From positions 62,001 to 126,000 of the forward strand of contig NZ_VCBC01000004.1 of NCBI RefSeq assembly GCF_005843925.1: a stretch of DNA of 64,000 bases, given 5' to 3'. Below are positions 1 to 9,935 of the stretch, piece by piece; the first letter of the stretch is position 1; each line of letters begins with the position of its first letter. The position numbers and the translations under genes were made by a program. Source of the DNA: Thalassotalea litorea. GTDB taxonomy: Bacteria > Pseudomonadota > Gammaproteobacteria > Enterobacterales > Alteromonadaceae. The notes under the pieces are model-generated. The model saw only the letters and a list, made by a program, of their open reading frames with translations, was not told where the DNA came from and searched no databases.

Positions 1-517
1 GCATTAACAAATCGCACAGCTCACGGACAGCGCCGCTACCACCATTTAAAAAGGTAATATAATTGGCGGCGCGAATGACCAGAGGGTGAGCATCCTGAAC
101 GGCGACGCCTAAGGCTGCGACTTCAATACAGGGCAGATCTGGCACATCATCGCCAATATAGGCAACTTGATGAAAATCGACGCCACAGGTTTGCATAATG
201 TCTTTCATCGCAGGTAATTTATCTTCTTCGCCTTGAACCATATGTTTTACGCCCAGACTGGTCATCCGGGTGGTGACAATATTGGATCGTCGTCCGGTAA
301 TAATCGCGACTTCTACGCCGGCATTTTGCAGCGCTTTAATACCAAATCCGTCTTTGGTGTTAAAGGTTTTTAACTCTTCGCCATCATTACCTAAATAGAT
401 TCTGCCATCGGAAAATACGCCGTCAATGTCACAGACCAGCAATTTAATATTAGCGGCAATTTTTAATATCTGGCTATCAACTTCACCATATAACGTTGTA
501 GTTGTCGAATCGGTCAT
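1..517 (-). CDS. kdsC: KDO 8-phosphate phosphatase KdsC (C-terminus cut by window edge)
   Basis: Hydrolyses 3-deoxy-D-manno-octulosonate 8-phosphate to KDO in the cytoplasm, a step of LPS inner-core synthesis. The frame read from the ATG at 517 gives 172 residues and runs off the window; the E. coli protein is 188 residues, so only the tail is missing. HAD-family motifs are visible: CDIDGVFSDG near residues 30-39 (nucleophile and acid/base Asp), IITGRRSN near 75-82, and YIGDDVPDLP near 121-130. The start lies 2 bases after the kdsD stop, so the two are almost certainly co-transcribed (yrbG-kdsD-kdsC, with lptC-lptA expected beyond the edge). The short tetramer-forming HAD type without a cap domain fits KdsC better than a general phosphatase. 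Confidence 0.93.
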   Translation of the reverse strand, partial: MTDSTTTTLYGEVDSQILKIAANIKLLVCDIDGVFSDGRIYLGNDGEELKTFNTKDGFGIKALQNAGVEVAIITGRRSNIVTTRMTSLGVKHMVQGEEDKLPAMKDIMQTCGVDFHQVAYIGDDVPDLPCIEVAALGVAVQDAHPLVIRAANYITFLNGGSGAVRELCDLLM

Positions 518-519
518 TA

Positions 520-1494
520 TTACAGCACTCCTGCTTTTAAAATATCATGCATATTCATTGCCCCTACAGGGGTGTGATGGTCATCAACAATAATCAGACC
601 ATTGATACTTTTATCTTCCATTAATTTTAGGGCCTGCGCGGCAAGCATATCGGCTTGGGCGACAATAGGGTGTTTGGTCATGACCTGACTGATTTTACCG
701 GTGCGGATGTTTACTTCTGAATCGAGTATGCGTCTGAGGTCGCCATCCGTAAATAAGCCAGTTAATGTATTCTCACCGTTGACCACGGCAGTCATGCCGA
801 GTCCTTTTGCGGACATTTCCAATAATGCATCTTTAATACTGGCGTCTTGGCTTACAACCGGTAGGCGATCTTTGCTGTGCATGATATCCACTAAACGCAA
901 TAGCAACCGCTTACCTAAACTGCCGCCTGGGTGGGATAACGCAAAATCATCTGCGCTAAACCCTTTAGCGTTGAGCAATGCGACTGCGAGCGCATCTCCC
1001 ATTACCAGCGTTGCTGTCGTACTCGATGTTGGGGCCAACCCTAATGGGCAGGCTTCTTTGGGAACGTTAATGCACACGTGAACATCGGCTAACATTGATA
1101 ACGTTGATGAACGGTCAGACGTCATAGCAATAATTTGACAACCAATTCGTTTTAATACCGGCATAATGGCTAACACTTCATTGGTGCGTCCAGAATTGGA
1201 AATGGCTAACACAACGTCTTCGCTGGTGATCATTCCTAAATCACCATGGCTTGCTTCACCTGGATGAACAAAAAATGCTGGCGTTCCGGTACTGGCAAAC
1301 GTTGCAGCGATTTTACCGCCAATGTGCCCAGACTTTCCCATGCCGATTACGATGACACGACCTTGCGCGGAATAGATCATCTGACAGGCACTGGCAAAAT
1401 CATCGTCAATGTATTGTTCCAGGTTAGCGACAGCTTGCTGCTCGATGTCAATAACCTGTTTTGCCAGAGCTTTAAATTGTTGATGTGAGGTCAT
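520..1494 (-). CDS. kdsD: D-arabinose 5-phosphate isomerase KdsD
   Basis: Interconverts ribulose 5-phosphate and arabinose 5-phosphate, the first committed step towards KDO. The 324-residue protein has an N-terminal SIS (sugar isomerase) domain, with GMGKSGH at 51-57 and HPGEASHGD at 77-85, followed by a pair of CBS domains over roughly the last 120 residues. E. coli KdsD is 328 residues. The reading frame opens further upstream with a TTG at 1515. The ATG at 1494 was chosen because GAAGGA sits 6-9 bases before it and because the length then fits the family. It follows yrbG by 24 bases and precedes kdsC by 2 bases, in one operon. Confidence 0.95.
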   Translation of the reverse strand: MTSHQQFKALAKQVIDIEQQAVANLEQYIDDDFASACQMIYSAQGRVIVIGMGKSGHIGGKIAATFASTGTPAFFVHPGEASHGDLGMITSEDVVLAISNSGRTNEVLAIMPVLKRIGCQIIAMTSDRSSTLSMLADVHVCINVPKEACPLGLAPTSSTTATLVMGDALAVALLNAKGFSADDFALSHPGGSLGKRLLLRLVDIMHSKDRLPVVSQDASIKDALLEMSAKGLGMTAVVNGENTLTGLFTDGDLRRILDSEVNIRTGKISQVMTKHPIVAQADMLAAQALKLMEDKSINGLIIVDDHHTPVGAMNMHDILKAGVL

Positions 1495-1518
1495 GTTATT
1501 TCCTTCTTGCCCCAAAGC

Positions 1519-2496
1519 CTACGCCATCTGAGAAAATATCAGATATTGATAGAATACAAACGCTGCCAGCAGTATACCGCCTTCAATGCGTCGAATACTA
1601 AACCTACCTCGTAGGCTAAAGCAAAGAACGAATAACAACAAGGTTAGCCCCATCATATAGGGAACATCCCGGCTCGCCACTTGCGGATCAACTGCGCCGG
1701 GTGCGAGTAATCCGGGTATGGCTAACACCGCAAGAATATTAAATATATTGGAACCAATAATATTGCCGAGTGCCAGGTCATCTTCTTTCTTAATGATACT
1801 GACTATGCTGGCAGCAAGTTCAGGCAAACTCGTGCCTATGGCAATGATGGTTAAGCCAATCACGAGATCGCTGACCCCGAAATCTTTGGCAATGACAGTT
1901 GCGGAATCTACCAGAAAGTTTGCACTCAAAGGTAGCAGAGTCATACCAATCAGTAACCAGAGAATAGCGGCTGAGGTACTGACATCTTCTGGAATTTCCG
2001 ATACTGCATCGCTGAGCATCGGGTCCTTTGCTCGTTCTTCCTTACTTTGTCGCAGGGAAATTATGATTAGAACTGTGATAAACGCAATAAAGCCGATTAG
2101 CAGGGTCAAACCTTCAACGAAGCTAAATTGCAGATTGAAGAGCATGACGCTGGCGATCAAAGTGACAATTAATAGCAGGGGAATTTCGCGTTTTAATGTT
2201 GACGATGAAACCAGCAGCGGCTTAAAAATTGCGGTGATGCCGAGGACTAAGGCAATATTGGTTATGTTAGAACCAATGGCGTTACCAATGGCGGTATCTG
2301 GCGCACCTTGTAAGGCTGCGGTAGCGGCTACGACCATTTCCGGGGCAGAAGAGCCCATCGCGACGATAGTCAAACCGATAATCATCGGGGCGATACCCAG
2401 ATTTTTGGCGAGTGCGGCGGCGCCATAAACAAACTTATCTGCACTCCAGACTAAGAAAATCAGAGAGACAATTAAAATTAGTATTTCTGTGAACAT
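1519..2496 (-). CDS. yrbG: Calcium/sodium antiporter YrbG
   Basis: Inner-membrane cation exchanger of the CaCA superfamily (325 residues). Two homologous halves each carry an alpha repeat: GxxxxxxxxTIVAMGSSAPE near residues 40-53 in the first half and LTIIAIGTSLPELAAS near 215-230 in the second, with the acidic residues that bind the ion. About ten hydrophobic segments are separated by a hydrophilic loop around residues 150-172 (KEERAKDPML region). The ATG at 2496 is preceded by GGAG at a good distance. It is the first gene of the yrbG-kdsD-kdsC operon, the same arrangement as in E. coli. Its physiological substrate is not certain in any organism. Confidence 0.9.
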   Translation of the reverse strand: MFTEILILIVSLIFLVWSADKFVYGAAALAKNLGIAPMIIGLTIVAMGSSAPEMVVAATAALQGAPDTAIGNAIGSNITNIALVLGITAIFKPLLVSSSTLKREIPLLLIVTLIASVMLFNLQFSFVEGLTLLIGFIAFITVLIIISLRQSKEERAKDPMLSDAVSEIPEDVSTSAAILWLLIGMTLLPLSANFLVDSATVIAKDFGVSDLVIGLTIIAIGTSLPELAASIVSIIKKEDDLALGNIIGSNIFNILAVLAIPGLLAPGAVDPQVASRDVPYMMGLTLLLFVLCFSLRGRFSIRRIEGGILLAAFVFYQYLIFSQMA

Positions 2497-2720
2497 TCAC
2501 TACTCCATATTCGCTTTGTAAATTGTCGCTTGTCAGCATGGAAATGAAAAGTCTTATCCTGATAAAAAACGTAAAAATCATATCAGAACGACATAATGTA
2601 CGATTTTTAACCGTTAACTGATTGAGATGAAGCAGGATTTTGCTTAATTGCGACTAATATTAACAAAACTTGTTGTACCGATTGGAAGCGATTTATCTGG
2701 CTTTCATTAGAATCAAAACC

Positions 2721-2752
2721 GACCTGAACTCCTCTTTAGCGGATCTCAGGTC
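2721..2752 (+). promoter_or_regulatory. Inverted repeat in the leader of the OmpK-type gene
   Basis: GACCTGA (2721-2727) and TCAGGTC (2746-2752) form a perfect 7-bp inverted repeat around an 18-base loop, ending 23 bases before the ATG at 2776. It could be an RNA hairpin close to the ribosome-binding site or a protein-binding site. The sequence alone does not decide. Confidence 0.35.
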
Positions 2753-2775
2753 CATTAAACTGCTTTGGGTGTGAC

Positions 2776-3537
2776 ATGTTACGAATCTTATCTTTGCTAA
2801 CCGGTATTCTGTTCTCAGCACTGGTTCATGCGGACTATCAATTCGGTTTTGCCAATACATATTTTGATTACCTGTCGTGGAATCAGGGCACTCAGGGCTA
2901 CAACGGTATCGATGTGAGTGAAGACCGAGACGACCACGTCACCTGGGGAATTGAGGCTGGAGTGACCTTTGATTGGGGCGAAGCCTATGGCTTTATGGAA
3001 GCGGAAAAATTAGATAAATCTGCTGACGTTCGCTCACAAGCTTTCAAGGTGAGTGCCCACTATCGGCTTGGGGGAGAATGGACAGTCTATGGTCAAGTCT
3101 ATGACTATTCCGAATCCGGCGGTTTTGTCGATGAGCAAAATCGGGTGTTAGGGTTAGGCTATCTTGGCATAAGCACTGAGACCTATTGGTTTAAACCGTT
3201 TCTCGGCCTTCATCATGTCACCTCCCCATTCAATGATCCTTTTGGCAACAATATTTCGGGATTTAATGGCGGTATGCTGGGGTGGAATCTTGGCGCTTTT
3301 TTTTCGATAGGCGCCGCGGACTTTATGTTTACCCACTGGAATGAAATTGAGTTTGCCCGTAACAGTGAATATGCGGACTATCAGAACGGTGATACCGGAC
3401 TTAACGGTGCAATTGCACTTTGGTATGACATTTCCAAACATGTCTATGTCGGGATTCAATATCGTTACTTTGCAAATAAACTCGGTGTCGACGATTATGG
3501 TGACGCCATAATTTGGCGCATTGGTGCCCATTTCTAA
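2776..3537 (+). CDS. Outer-membrane channel of the OmpK/Tsx family
   Basis: The 253-residue protein has a signal peptide (residues 1-19, cleavage after VHA) and then a beta-barrel: alternating aromatic and polar strands, with a C-terminal GAHF that ends in the phenylalanine used for outer-membrane assembly. The start of the mature chain (YQFGFANTYFDYLSW) and the repeated short strands resemble OmpK and Tsx, 12-stranded nucleoside-type channels. Vibrio OmpK is a vibriophage receptor and Tsx takes up nucleosides; which applies here cannot be read from sequence. It stands alone between yrbG (divergent) and mlaF, with a 5' hairpin and a 3' inverted repeat. No other gene looks co-transcribed. Confidence 0.75.
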   Translation: MLRILSLLTGILFSALVHADYQFGFANTYFDYLSWNQGTQGYNGIDVSEDRDDHVTWGIEAGVTFDWGEAYGFMEAEKLDKSADVRSQAFKVSAHYRLGGEWTVYGQVYDYSESGGFVDEQNRVLGLGYLGISTETYWFKPFLGLHHVTSPFNDPFGNNISGFNGGMLGWNLGAFFSIGAADFMFTHWNEIEFARNSEYADYQNGDTGLNGAIALWYDISKHVYVGIQYRYFANKLGVDDYGDAIIWRIGAHF

Positions 3538-3560
3538 AATTTTTTGACTCTTTTCTGCGC

Positions 3561-3586
3561 TCTGCTGAGGTGAAAATCTCAGCAGA
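3561..3586. repeat. Perfect inverted repeat after the OmpK-type gene
   Basis: TCTGCTGAG (3561-3569) and CTCAGCAGA (3578-3586) pair over 9 bp around an 8-base loop, starting 23 bases after the stop codon. It may end the transcript, but no T-run follows on either strand, so a standard intrinsic terminator is not shown. Confidence 0.4.
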
Positions 3587-3918
3587 CTCACACTAACTTC
3601 AACTTCTAAGCCGCTGATTTTCTAGTGAAATACCATCTTACCTCACAGTGATTCTGACTGCGTTTGTGTTACTTTGGGTGAAAATTTTGATGTTAAAGTC
3701 GTAGCTAAAGCTAAACTTTGTTGAAATTAACCCATCTCGAGCGTATTCGCTGCTGAAATCATTTTGAAAGTTTTTTTATTTAAAAGTGATCCATTAATTC
3801 GAATATATCGAACTAAGTTATTAACAATTTATTACGAAATTTAGCTGCATCAAGGCTCTACCTCAGGTAGAATTCACAAGCTTAGAAAACGGAAGATGAG
3901 AATGAATCTCAGTACCTT
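3587..3918. other. Intergenic region before the mla operon with two palindromes
   Basis: AT-rich 332-base region with no convincing ORF. It holds TTCGA-ATATA-TCGAA (3798-3812) and TCTACCT-C-AGGTAGA (3857-3871), the second ending 47 bases before mlaF. A TTGAAA at 3764-3769 could be a -35 box, but no good -10 is found at the right distance. The promoter of the mla operon must lie here. Confidence 0.45.
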
Positions 3919-4716
3919 ATGACGGATAATCTGGTAAACATCAACGACTTGTCGTTTTATCGAGAACAACGCTGTATTTACAACGGCATTAATCTGACGA
4001 TCCCAAAAGGCAAGGTAACTGCAATAATGGGGCCCAGTGGTATTGGCAAAACTACCTTGCTAAAACTGATTGGTGGGCAACTAAAGCCTTCTCAGGGAAG
4101 CATTGAATTTGCGGGTGAAAATCTCAATCAATTATCCCGTAGCGATCTGTACGAAAGCCGTAAGCGTATGAGTATGCTGTTTCAATCCGGTGCATTATTT
4201 ACCGATATGAGTGTCTTCGATAATGTCGCCTTTCCGATTCGCGAACACAGTAAATTGCCGGAAGATATCATTGCAAAAATGGTAATGATGAAACTCGAGG
4301 TTGTCGGCTTGCGAGGGGCAATGGACTTAAAACCATCCGAATTATCCGGTGGTATGGCTCGACGTGCGGCTCTGGCCAGAGCGATTGCGCTCGATCCGGA
4401 ACTAATTATGTATGATGAACCATTCGCTGGACAAGATCCTATCTCAATGGGCGTTATTGTGCGCCTTATCCGCGATCTCAATGACGCGCTTGGATTGACG
4501 TCCATCGTCGTTTCCCATGATGTCCCCGAAGTAATGAGTATTGCCGATTACATCTACATCATCGCTGAGCAAAAAATTATCGGACAGGGTACGGCACAAG
4601 AGATACGTCAGCAGCAATCACCATTGGTGCAGCAGTTTATAAAAGGCGAAGATGATGGGCCGGTACCATTTCATTATCCAGCGCAATCTTATGCCAAGCA
4701 GTTATTAGGAAAATAA
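3919..4716 (+). CDS. mlaF: Phospholipid transport ATPase MlaF
   Basis: ATPase subunit of the inner-membrane MlaFEDB complex, which moves phospholipids between inner and outer membrane to keep the outer leaflet asymmetric. The 265 residues are one ABC domain: Walker [10 protein letters not shown] (38-46), signature LSGGM (142-146), Walker B ELIMYDEP (161-168) and a switch histidine in VVSHDVPEV. The glutamate after Walker B is present, so it should be active. It is the first gene of mlaFEDCB, 2 bases before mlaE. The E. coli mlaF is 269 residues, so length and gene order agree. Confidence 0.95.
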   Translation: MTDNLVNINDLSFYREQRCIYNGINLTIPKGKVTAIMGPSGIGKTTLLKLIGGQLKPSQGSIEFAGENLNQLSRSDLYESRKRMSMLFQSGALFTDMSVFDNVAFPIREHSKLPEDIIAKMVMMKLEVVGLRGAMDLKPSELSGGMARRAALARAIALDPELIMYDEPFAGQDPISMGVIVRLIRDLNDALGLTSIVVSHDVPEVMSIADYIYIIAEQKIIGQGTAQEIRQQQSPLVQQFIKGEDDGPVPFHYPAQSYAKQLLGK

Positions 4717-4718
4717 GG

Positions 4719-5498
4719 ATGTTGGATTCTTTACAACGATTAGGCCATAACACCATCGCCTTAATCGCAGGACTTGGACGTGCAGTCCTGATGTTGCTCT
4801 CGGCATTGTTGCATTGGCCATCACCGCGCAAAGGTTTTCCTTTATTAATGACACAGCTCTACTCTGTTGGGGTGTTGTCGTTAATTATTGTGGTCGTTTC
4901 AGGCACGTTTATTGGCATGGTATTGGCGTTGCAAGGGTATACCATCCTTGTCGGCTACGGCGCAGAGGCGAGTCTTGGGCCAATGGTTGCGCTTTCTCTA
5001 CTGCGGGAATTAGGCCCGGTTGTCGCGGCTCTCTTATTTGCCGGACGCGCCGGCTCTGCGTTAACCGCAGAAATTGGCTTGATGAAAGCAACAGAACAAC
5101 TCAGTAGTTTGGAAATGATGGCGGTCGATCCGCTGCGACAAATTATCGCACCCAGATTTTGGGCGGGTTTTATTAGTCTGCCATTGTTGGCCGCGATATT
5201 CTCCGCGGTAGGTATTCTCGGCGCTCATTTGGTAGGGGTTGACTGGCTTGGTGTCGACAGTGGTACCTTCTGGTCGGTCATGCAGGCGCAGGTTGATTGG
5301 CAGCAAGATATTCTCAATGGTGTGATTAAATCTATTGTCTTTGCATTCGTCGTCACCTGGATTGCCGTGTACAAAGGTTATGATTGTATCCCCACTTCAG
5401 AGGGGATCAGCAGAGCGACAACATCGACCGTAGTGCAGGCTTCTTTACTGGTTCTGGGATTGGATTTTATTTTAACCGCGCTAATGTTTACTAACTAA
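4719..5498 (+). CDS. mlaE: Phospholipid transport permease MlaE
   Basis: Membrane subunit of the Mla transporter (259 residues), with about five transmembrane segments. The family-typical core is visible: [13 protein letters not shown] near residues 62-74, [21 protein letters not shown] near 97-117 and [17 protein letters not shown] near 120-136, the coupling region that contacts MlaF. It follows mlaF by 2 bases and precedes mlaD by 57, in the same operon. Length and motifs match the MlaE/YrbE family (260 residues in E. coli). Confidence 0.95.
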   Translation: MLDSLQRLGHNTIALIAGLGRAVLMLLSALLHWPSPRKGFPLLMTQLYSVGVLSLIIVVVSGTFIGMVLALQGYTILVGYGAEASLGPMVALSLLRELGPVVAALLFAGRAGSALTAEIGLMKATEQLSSLEMMAVDPLRQIIAPRFWAGFISLPLLAAIFSAVGILGAHLVGVDWLGVDSGTFWSVMQAQVDWQQDILNGVIKSIVFAFVVTWIAVYKGYDCIPTSEGISRATTSTVVQASLLVLGLDFILTALMFTN

Positions 5499-5555
5499 AC
5501 TTAGAGTGATGATTTGGCTTAGGCCTGACGTAAATTAGGAAATTGGTGAACTGAC

Positions 5556-6032
5556 ATGGTGTCAAAGAAAATTGAATTGATGGTGGGTATTTTTGTTGCG
5601 ATTGGCATTGCAGCAATTTTGATGTTGGCACTTAAGGTTGCTGATGCCGGTATTCAAGGTAATGGTCAAACCTATAATCTATATGCTAAATTCGATAATA
5701 TTGGCGGTTTAAAAGTACGCTCTCCGATTAAAGTTGGCGGTGTGATCGTCGGTAGAGTAGAGAATATCGCATTGGATGATGATGACTTAATGCCGGTTGT
5801 CACGCTAAGTATCAATTCACAATATGAAGGTTTTTCCGAAGCGTCTTCGCTGTCTATTTTAACGGCGGGCCTTTTAGGGGAACAGTACCTTGGACTAGAG
5901 CCAGGGTTTATAGATGAAGAGTTAGGCATTGGTATATTGGAACCGGGCGATTATATCGAAGATACAAAGTCTGCCTTGGTATTAGAGGAAATGATTGGTC
6001 AGTTTTTATTCAGTCAGGGAAGTGACGATTAA
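5556..6032 (+). CDS. mlaD: MCE-domain phospholipid-binding protein MlaD
   Basis: Periplasmic, inner-membrane-anchored subunit that forms a hexameric ring with a central hydrophobic pore for phospholipids. The 158 residues contain one N-terminal transmembrane helix (about 7-27), an MCE domain (about 38-118, with YAKFDNIGGLKVRSPIKVGG and LLGEQYLGLEPG) and a short C-terminal helix that includes the EMIGQFLFSQG segment lining the pore. It belongs to the single-domain MCE class. It lies between mlaE and mlaC; the 57-base gap before it holds no hairpin. Confidence 0.95.
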   Translation: MVSKKIELMVGIFVAIGIAAILMLALKVADAGIQGNGQTYNLYAKFDNIGGLKVRSPIKVGGVIVGRVENIALDDDDLMPVVTLSINSQYEGFSEASSLSILTAGLLGEQYLGLEPGFIDEELGIGILEPGDYIEDTKSALVLEEMIGQFLFSQGSDD

Positions 6033-6038
6033 GGGGAC

Positions 6039-6719
6039 ATGATGAAATTCAAAGCAATTAATGCGGTATTTTTAGGTGCGTTGTTTTTGTGCAGCAATGC
6101 GTTTGCATCGGATGTAAGCAAGGACGACCCTTACCAAATGATCGAGGAAGTGTCGCAGATTACCTTCGATCGTTTCGCCCGAGAAGAAAAACAGATCAAA
6201 GCCGATCCCAACCTGTTAAAAGGTATCGTGCGCGAAGAATTAATGCCTTATGTATTTTATCAATACGCGGCGTTGAAAGTGCTAGGTAACTATCGCAAAA
6301 ACGCCAGCAAAGAAGAAATCAAAGCGTTTGTAGTCGCGTTTCGTGAATACCTGATTACTTCGTATGCCCAGGTGTTTACCCTGTATGACAATCAAAAAAT
6401 TGAATTTGAGCCGGCCAAAAATTTTGATAAAGAAAAAATTGTTATGGTTGGCGTCAATGTGATTGATGGCCAGCGCCCACCGATTAATCTTAAATTTAAA
6501 GTTCGCAAAAATACCAAAACCAATGAATGGCAAGCGTTTGACCTGGTTGCTGAAGGTGTTAGTTTGCTCGATGCGAAACAAAAAGAATTACGCAGTATTC
6601 TGGCTCAAAATGGTGTCCCTCAGGTAACGGAAATGTTACGAGAAAAAAGTAAGCGCGATATCGTATTTAAGAAAAATGGTAAAAAAGATGCGATGAAAGA
6701 AATAGGGATCGATAAGTAA
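6039..6719 (+). CDS. mlaC: Periplasmic phospholipid shuttle MlaC
   Basis: Soluble lipid carrier that exchanges phospholipids between the outer-membrane MlaA-porin complex and MlaD. It has 226 residues with a signal peptide (1-23, cleavage after AFA) and the Tol-Tol-Ttg2 fold, seen in the YAQVFTLYDNQKI and WQAFDLVAEGVSLL segments. Two consecutive ATGs (6039 and 6042) are possible; the AGGGG at 6032-6036 spaces better to the second. The stop overlaps the mlaB start by one base. Confidence 0.92.
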   Translation: MMKFKAINAVFLGALFLCSNAFASDVSKDDPYQMIEEVSQITFDRFAREEKQIKADPNLLKGIVREELMPYVFYQYAALKVLGNYRKNASKEEIKAFVVAFREYLITSYAQVFTLYDNQKIEFEPAKNFDKEKIVMVGVNVIDGQRPPINLKFKVRKNTKTNEWQAFDLVAEGVSLLDAKQKELRSILAQNGVPQVTEMLREKSKRDIVFKKNGKKDAMKEIGIDK

Positions 6720-7030
6720 TGACAAATGCGATGCTCACCATTGAACGGATCGATCCGGAAAATGTCGAGTTGACTGGCGAACTGACCAGAAAATCCATAA
6801 TTGGCAAACAACAGAAAAACTTTTTATCAATTTTACTGTCAAACCAACAACGTGTTGATCTTAAAGCCTTAAAAAAGGTCGACACGGCAGGTCTGGGGTG
6901 GTTATTGGCGTTGGTTGAAATAGCGGGTAAAAAACAATTTGAAATTAGCTATTCCAATCCCCCTCTAGAATTGGTTAAACTCGCCAAACTAAGTCGAGTC
7001 GAGCAGTTATTGCCGATTGTTAAGAACTAA
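6719..7030 (+). CDS. mlaB: STAS-domain protein MlaB
   Basis: Small cytoplasmic subunit (103 residues) that binds MlaF and stabilises the Mla ATPase. A single STAS fold fills the chain; VDLKALKKVDTAGLGWLLAL (42-61) is the typical STAS segment with the DTAGL loop, including the conserved threonine. The ATG overlaps the mlaC stop (TAATG), which suggests translational coupling. Length and position match E. coli mlaB (97 residues). Confidence 0.9.
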   Translation: MTNAMLTIERIDPENVELTGELTRKSIIGKQQKNFLSILLSNQQRVDLKALKKVDTAGLGWLLALVEIAGKKQFEISYSNPPLELVKLAKLSRVEQLLPIVKN

Positions 7031-7045
7031 TATTGGAGAAGGACA

Positions 7046-7303
7046 TTGCAAACCGCCGATATCGAAAAAATATTAAATGATGCATTGACCCTTGATGACT
7101 TGCGGGTGACCTTTGATGGCTCACAGTGCAGCATTATTGCCGTCTCAGATTCATTCGATGATATGAGCCGGGTTAAAAAACAACAAACTGTATACGCCCC
7201 CTTAACCGAGGCCATAAACCAAGGCCATATTCACGCGGTCAGTATCAAAACTTTTACCAATAGCCAGTGGCAACGGGAAAAGAAATTTATACTACCGTCA
7301 TAA
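7046..7303 (+). CDS. ibaG: BolA-family protein IbaG
   Basis: An 85-residue BolA-like protein. Such proteins pair with monothiol glutaredoxins and handle iron-sulfur clusters; IbaG is linked to acid stress and envelope homeostasis in E. coli and Vibrio. The BolA fold is seen as a helix, CSIIAVSDSFDDMSRVKKQQ and a C-terminal HAVSIKTFTNSQW. The start is TTG at 7046, preceded by GGAGAAGGA at 7035-7043; no ATG lies nearby in frame before the conserved region. It sits between mlaB and murA, as in E. coli. Confidence 0.9.
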   Translation: MQTADIEKILNDALTLDDLRVTFDGSQCSIIAVSDSFDDMSRVKKQQTVYAPLTEAINQGHIHAVSIKTFTNSQWQREKKFILPS

Positions 7304-8593
<1,290 letters not shown>

Positions 8594-8651
8594 TCGCTGC
8601 AAATGGAAATTTCGTTCTAACCTTGTGCTAGCAACGAGTCTACAACAAAAT

Positions 8652-8683
8652 AAAAAGGCGTATTCTTCGAATACGCCTTTTTT
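8652..8683. terminator. Bidirectional terminator between murA and degS
   Basis: AAAAGGCGTATTC and GAATACGCCTTTT (8653-8665 and 8669-8681) form a 13-bp perfect hairpin with a TTC loop, followed by a T-run on the plus strand and by one on the minus strand too. It separates the convergent genes murA and degS. Confidence 0.92.
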
Positions 8684-8709
8684 GATCATGAATTTAATTT
8701 TCGTTTGAG

Positions 8710-9771
8710 TTAACGATTGAGTTCTACGATTTTTACCGGAACTTCGATGGTATTTTTATTTCGGATCACCGAAAAGTTAAGTACGGTACCCGGCTTGGTT
8801 TCTGCAACGATATCCAGGGCCTGGTTTATACTAACGATTGCAGCGCCGTCGATCTTATAAACGACATCATCTTTCTGCAATCCGGCGACCTGGGCAGGGC
8901 TGCCCGGGGTAATATCATCAACCACAAACCCTTTTAGCTGCCAGTTATAACGTTGCGAACTAATGCCGAGCCAACCACGTACAACACGGCCGTTACTGAT
9001 AAGCTCTAACATCACTTTCTTCGCTAATTTATAAGGAATAGCGAAAAATATTCCCTGAATATTAATCTGCGGATTTAAACGTTTGAACTGAGCGGTGGTA
9101 ATACCGACCAAATCGCCGTTGGAGTTAACCAGAGCACCGCCAGAATTCCCGTCATTAATTGCGGCATCCATTTGTAAAAACTCGCGATAACTGGTGCTAC
9201 TCAGGCCGCTTCGACCGGTCGCGGATATAATTCCCTGGGTAATCGTTTGTCCTAGGTTTAACGGGTTACCGATTGCCAGAACCACATCGCCTACGAGAGG
9301 AGTGAGGGTGTCGTCCATGGGGATCACGGGTAGGTTGTTGGCTTGTACCTTCAACACGGCTAAGTCGGTCAGTTCATCGCTTCCAATCACTTCTGCAGTT
9401 AATTCCGTCTGGTTTTGTAGCACGACTGTAATCAGATCAGCATTAAGCACGACATGGTAGTTTGTCAGTATGTATCCGCGGCTGTCCATTATCACCCCAG
9501 AGCCAAGTTTGATTCGTTGTAATGAACGACTGCGATACCTGGGATTGGTTTCGATACTTTCGCTGTAAATATTAACTACGGCTGGTGCGGCTTTGGCAAC
9601 GGCGTTGGCATAGGAAACGGGTTTGGGTTTCTCATCAACTGGCTTAAAAATATTGAGCGACGAAGAGGAGCTGGAGCGCAGGTCAGGTACCAAGATTAAA
9701 AGAACAACAGCGGTTAGCAAACCATAACTGGTCGCGCGCAGTATGTATGTCAGGACAGGTACTATTTTCAA
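8710..9771 (-). CDS. degS: Site-1 protease DegS
   Basis: Inner-membrane-anchored periplasmic serine protease that senses misfolded outer-membrane proteins and cleaves RseA to start the sigma-E response. The 353 residues contain one N-terminal anchor (about 8-29), a trypsin-like domain with catalytic His106 (NYHVV), Asp136 (LTDLAVL) and Ser210 (NDGNSGGAL), and a single C-terminal PDZ domain (about 258-345). One PDZ plus a membrane anchor distinguishes DegS from DegP and DegQ. It lies downstream of degQ but is separated from it by a terminator-like hairpin. Confidence 0.95.
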   Translation of the reverse strand: MKIVPVLTYILRATSYGLLTAVVLLILVPDLRSSSSSSLNIFKPVDEKPKPVSYANAVAKAAPAVVNIYSESIETNPRYRSRSLQRIKLGSGVIMDSRGYILTNYHVVLNADLITVVLQNQTELTAEVIGSDELTDLAVLKVQANNLPVIPMDDTLTPLVGDVVLAIGNPLNLGQTITQGIISATGRSGLSSTSYREFLQMDAAINDGNSGGALVNSNGDLVGITTAQFKRLNPQINIQGIFFAIPYKLAKKVMLELISNGRVVRGWLGISSQRYNWQLKGFVVDDITPGSPAQVAGLQKDDVVYKIDGAAIVSINQALDIVAETKPGTVLNFSVIRNKNTIEVPVKIVELNR

Positions 9772-9872
9772 AAGATTTCAGAGAGTTGTTATTGATATTC
9801 CCTAAAGAGTAGCATTTATCTTTCAGGGATTGTAGTGCTGTTGTCGATGACCACAGTGAGTGCTTCTATTGA

Positions 9873-9912
9873 ATAAAAAGCGCTACCCATAAAATATCAC
9901 TCAGGTAGCGCC
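9873..9912 (-). terminator. Terminator of degQ
   Basis: On the minus strand GGTAGCGC (9904-9911) pairs with GCGCTACC (9880-9887), followed by a run of T (the A-run at 9874-9878 on the plus strand). It lies just after the degQ stop and suggests that degQ and degS are mostly transcribed apart. Confidence 0.75.
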
Positions 9913-9935
9913 TGATAGCAGCGTGTTGTACGGTG

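Noticed and set aside
1718..2428. A 236-codon open frame on the plus strand opposite yrbG.
   Set aside because: It is the antisense shadow of a clear transporter gene, has low-complexity composition and no ribosome-binding site.
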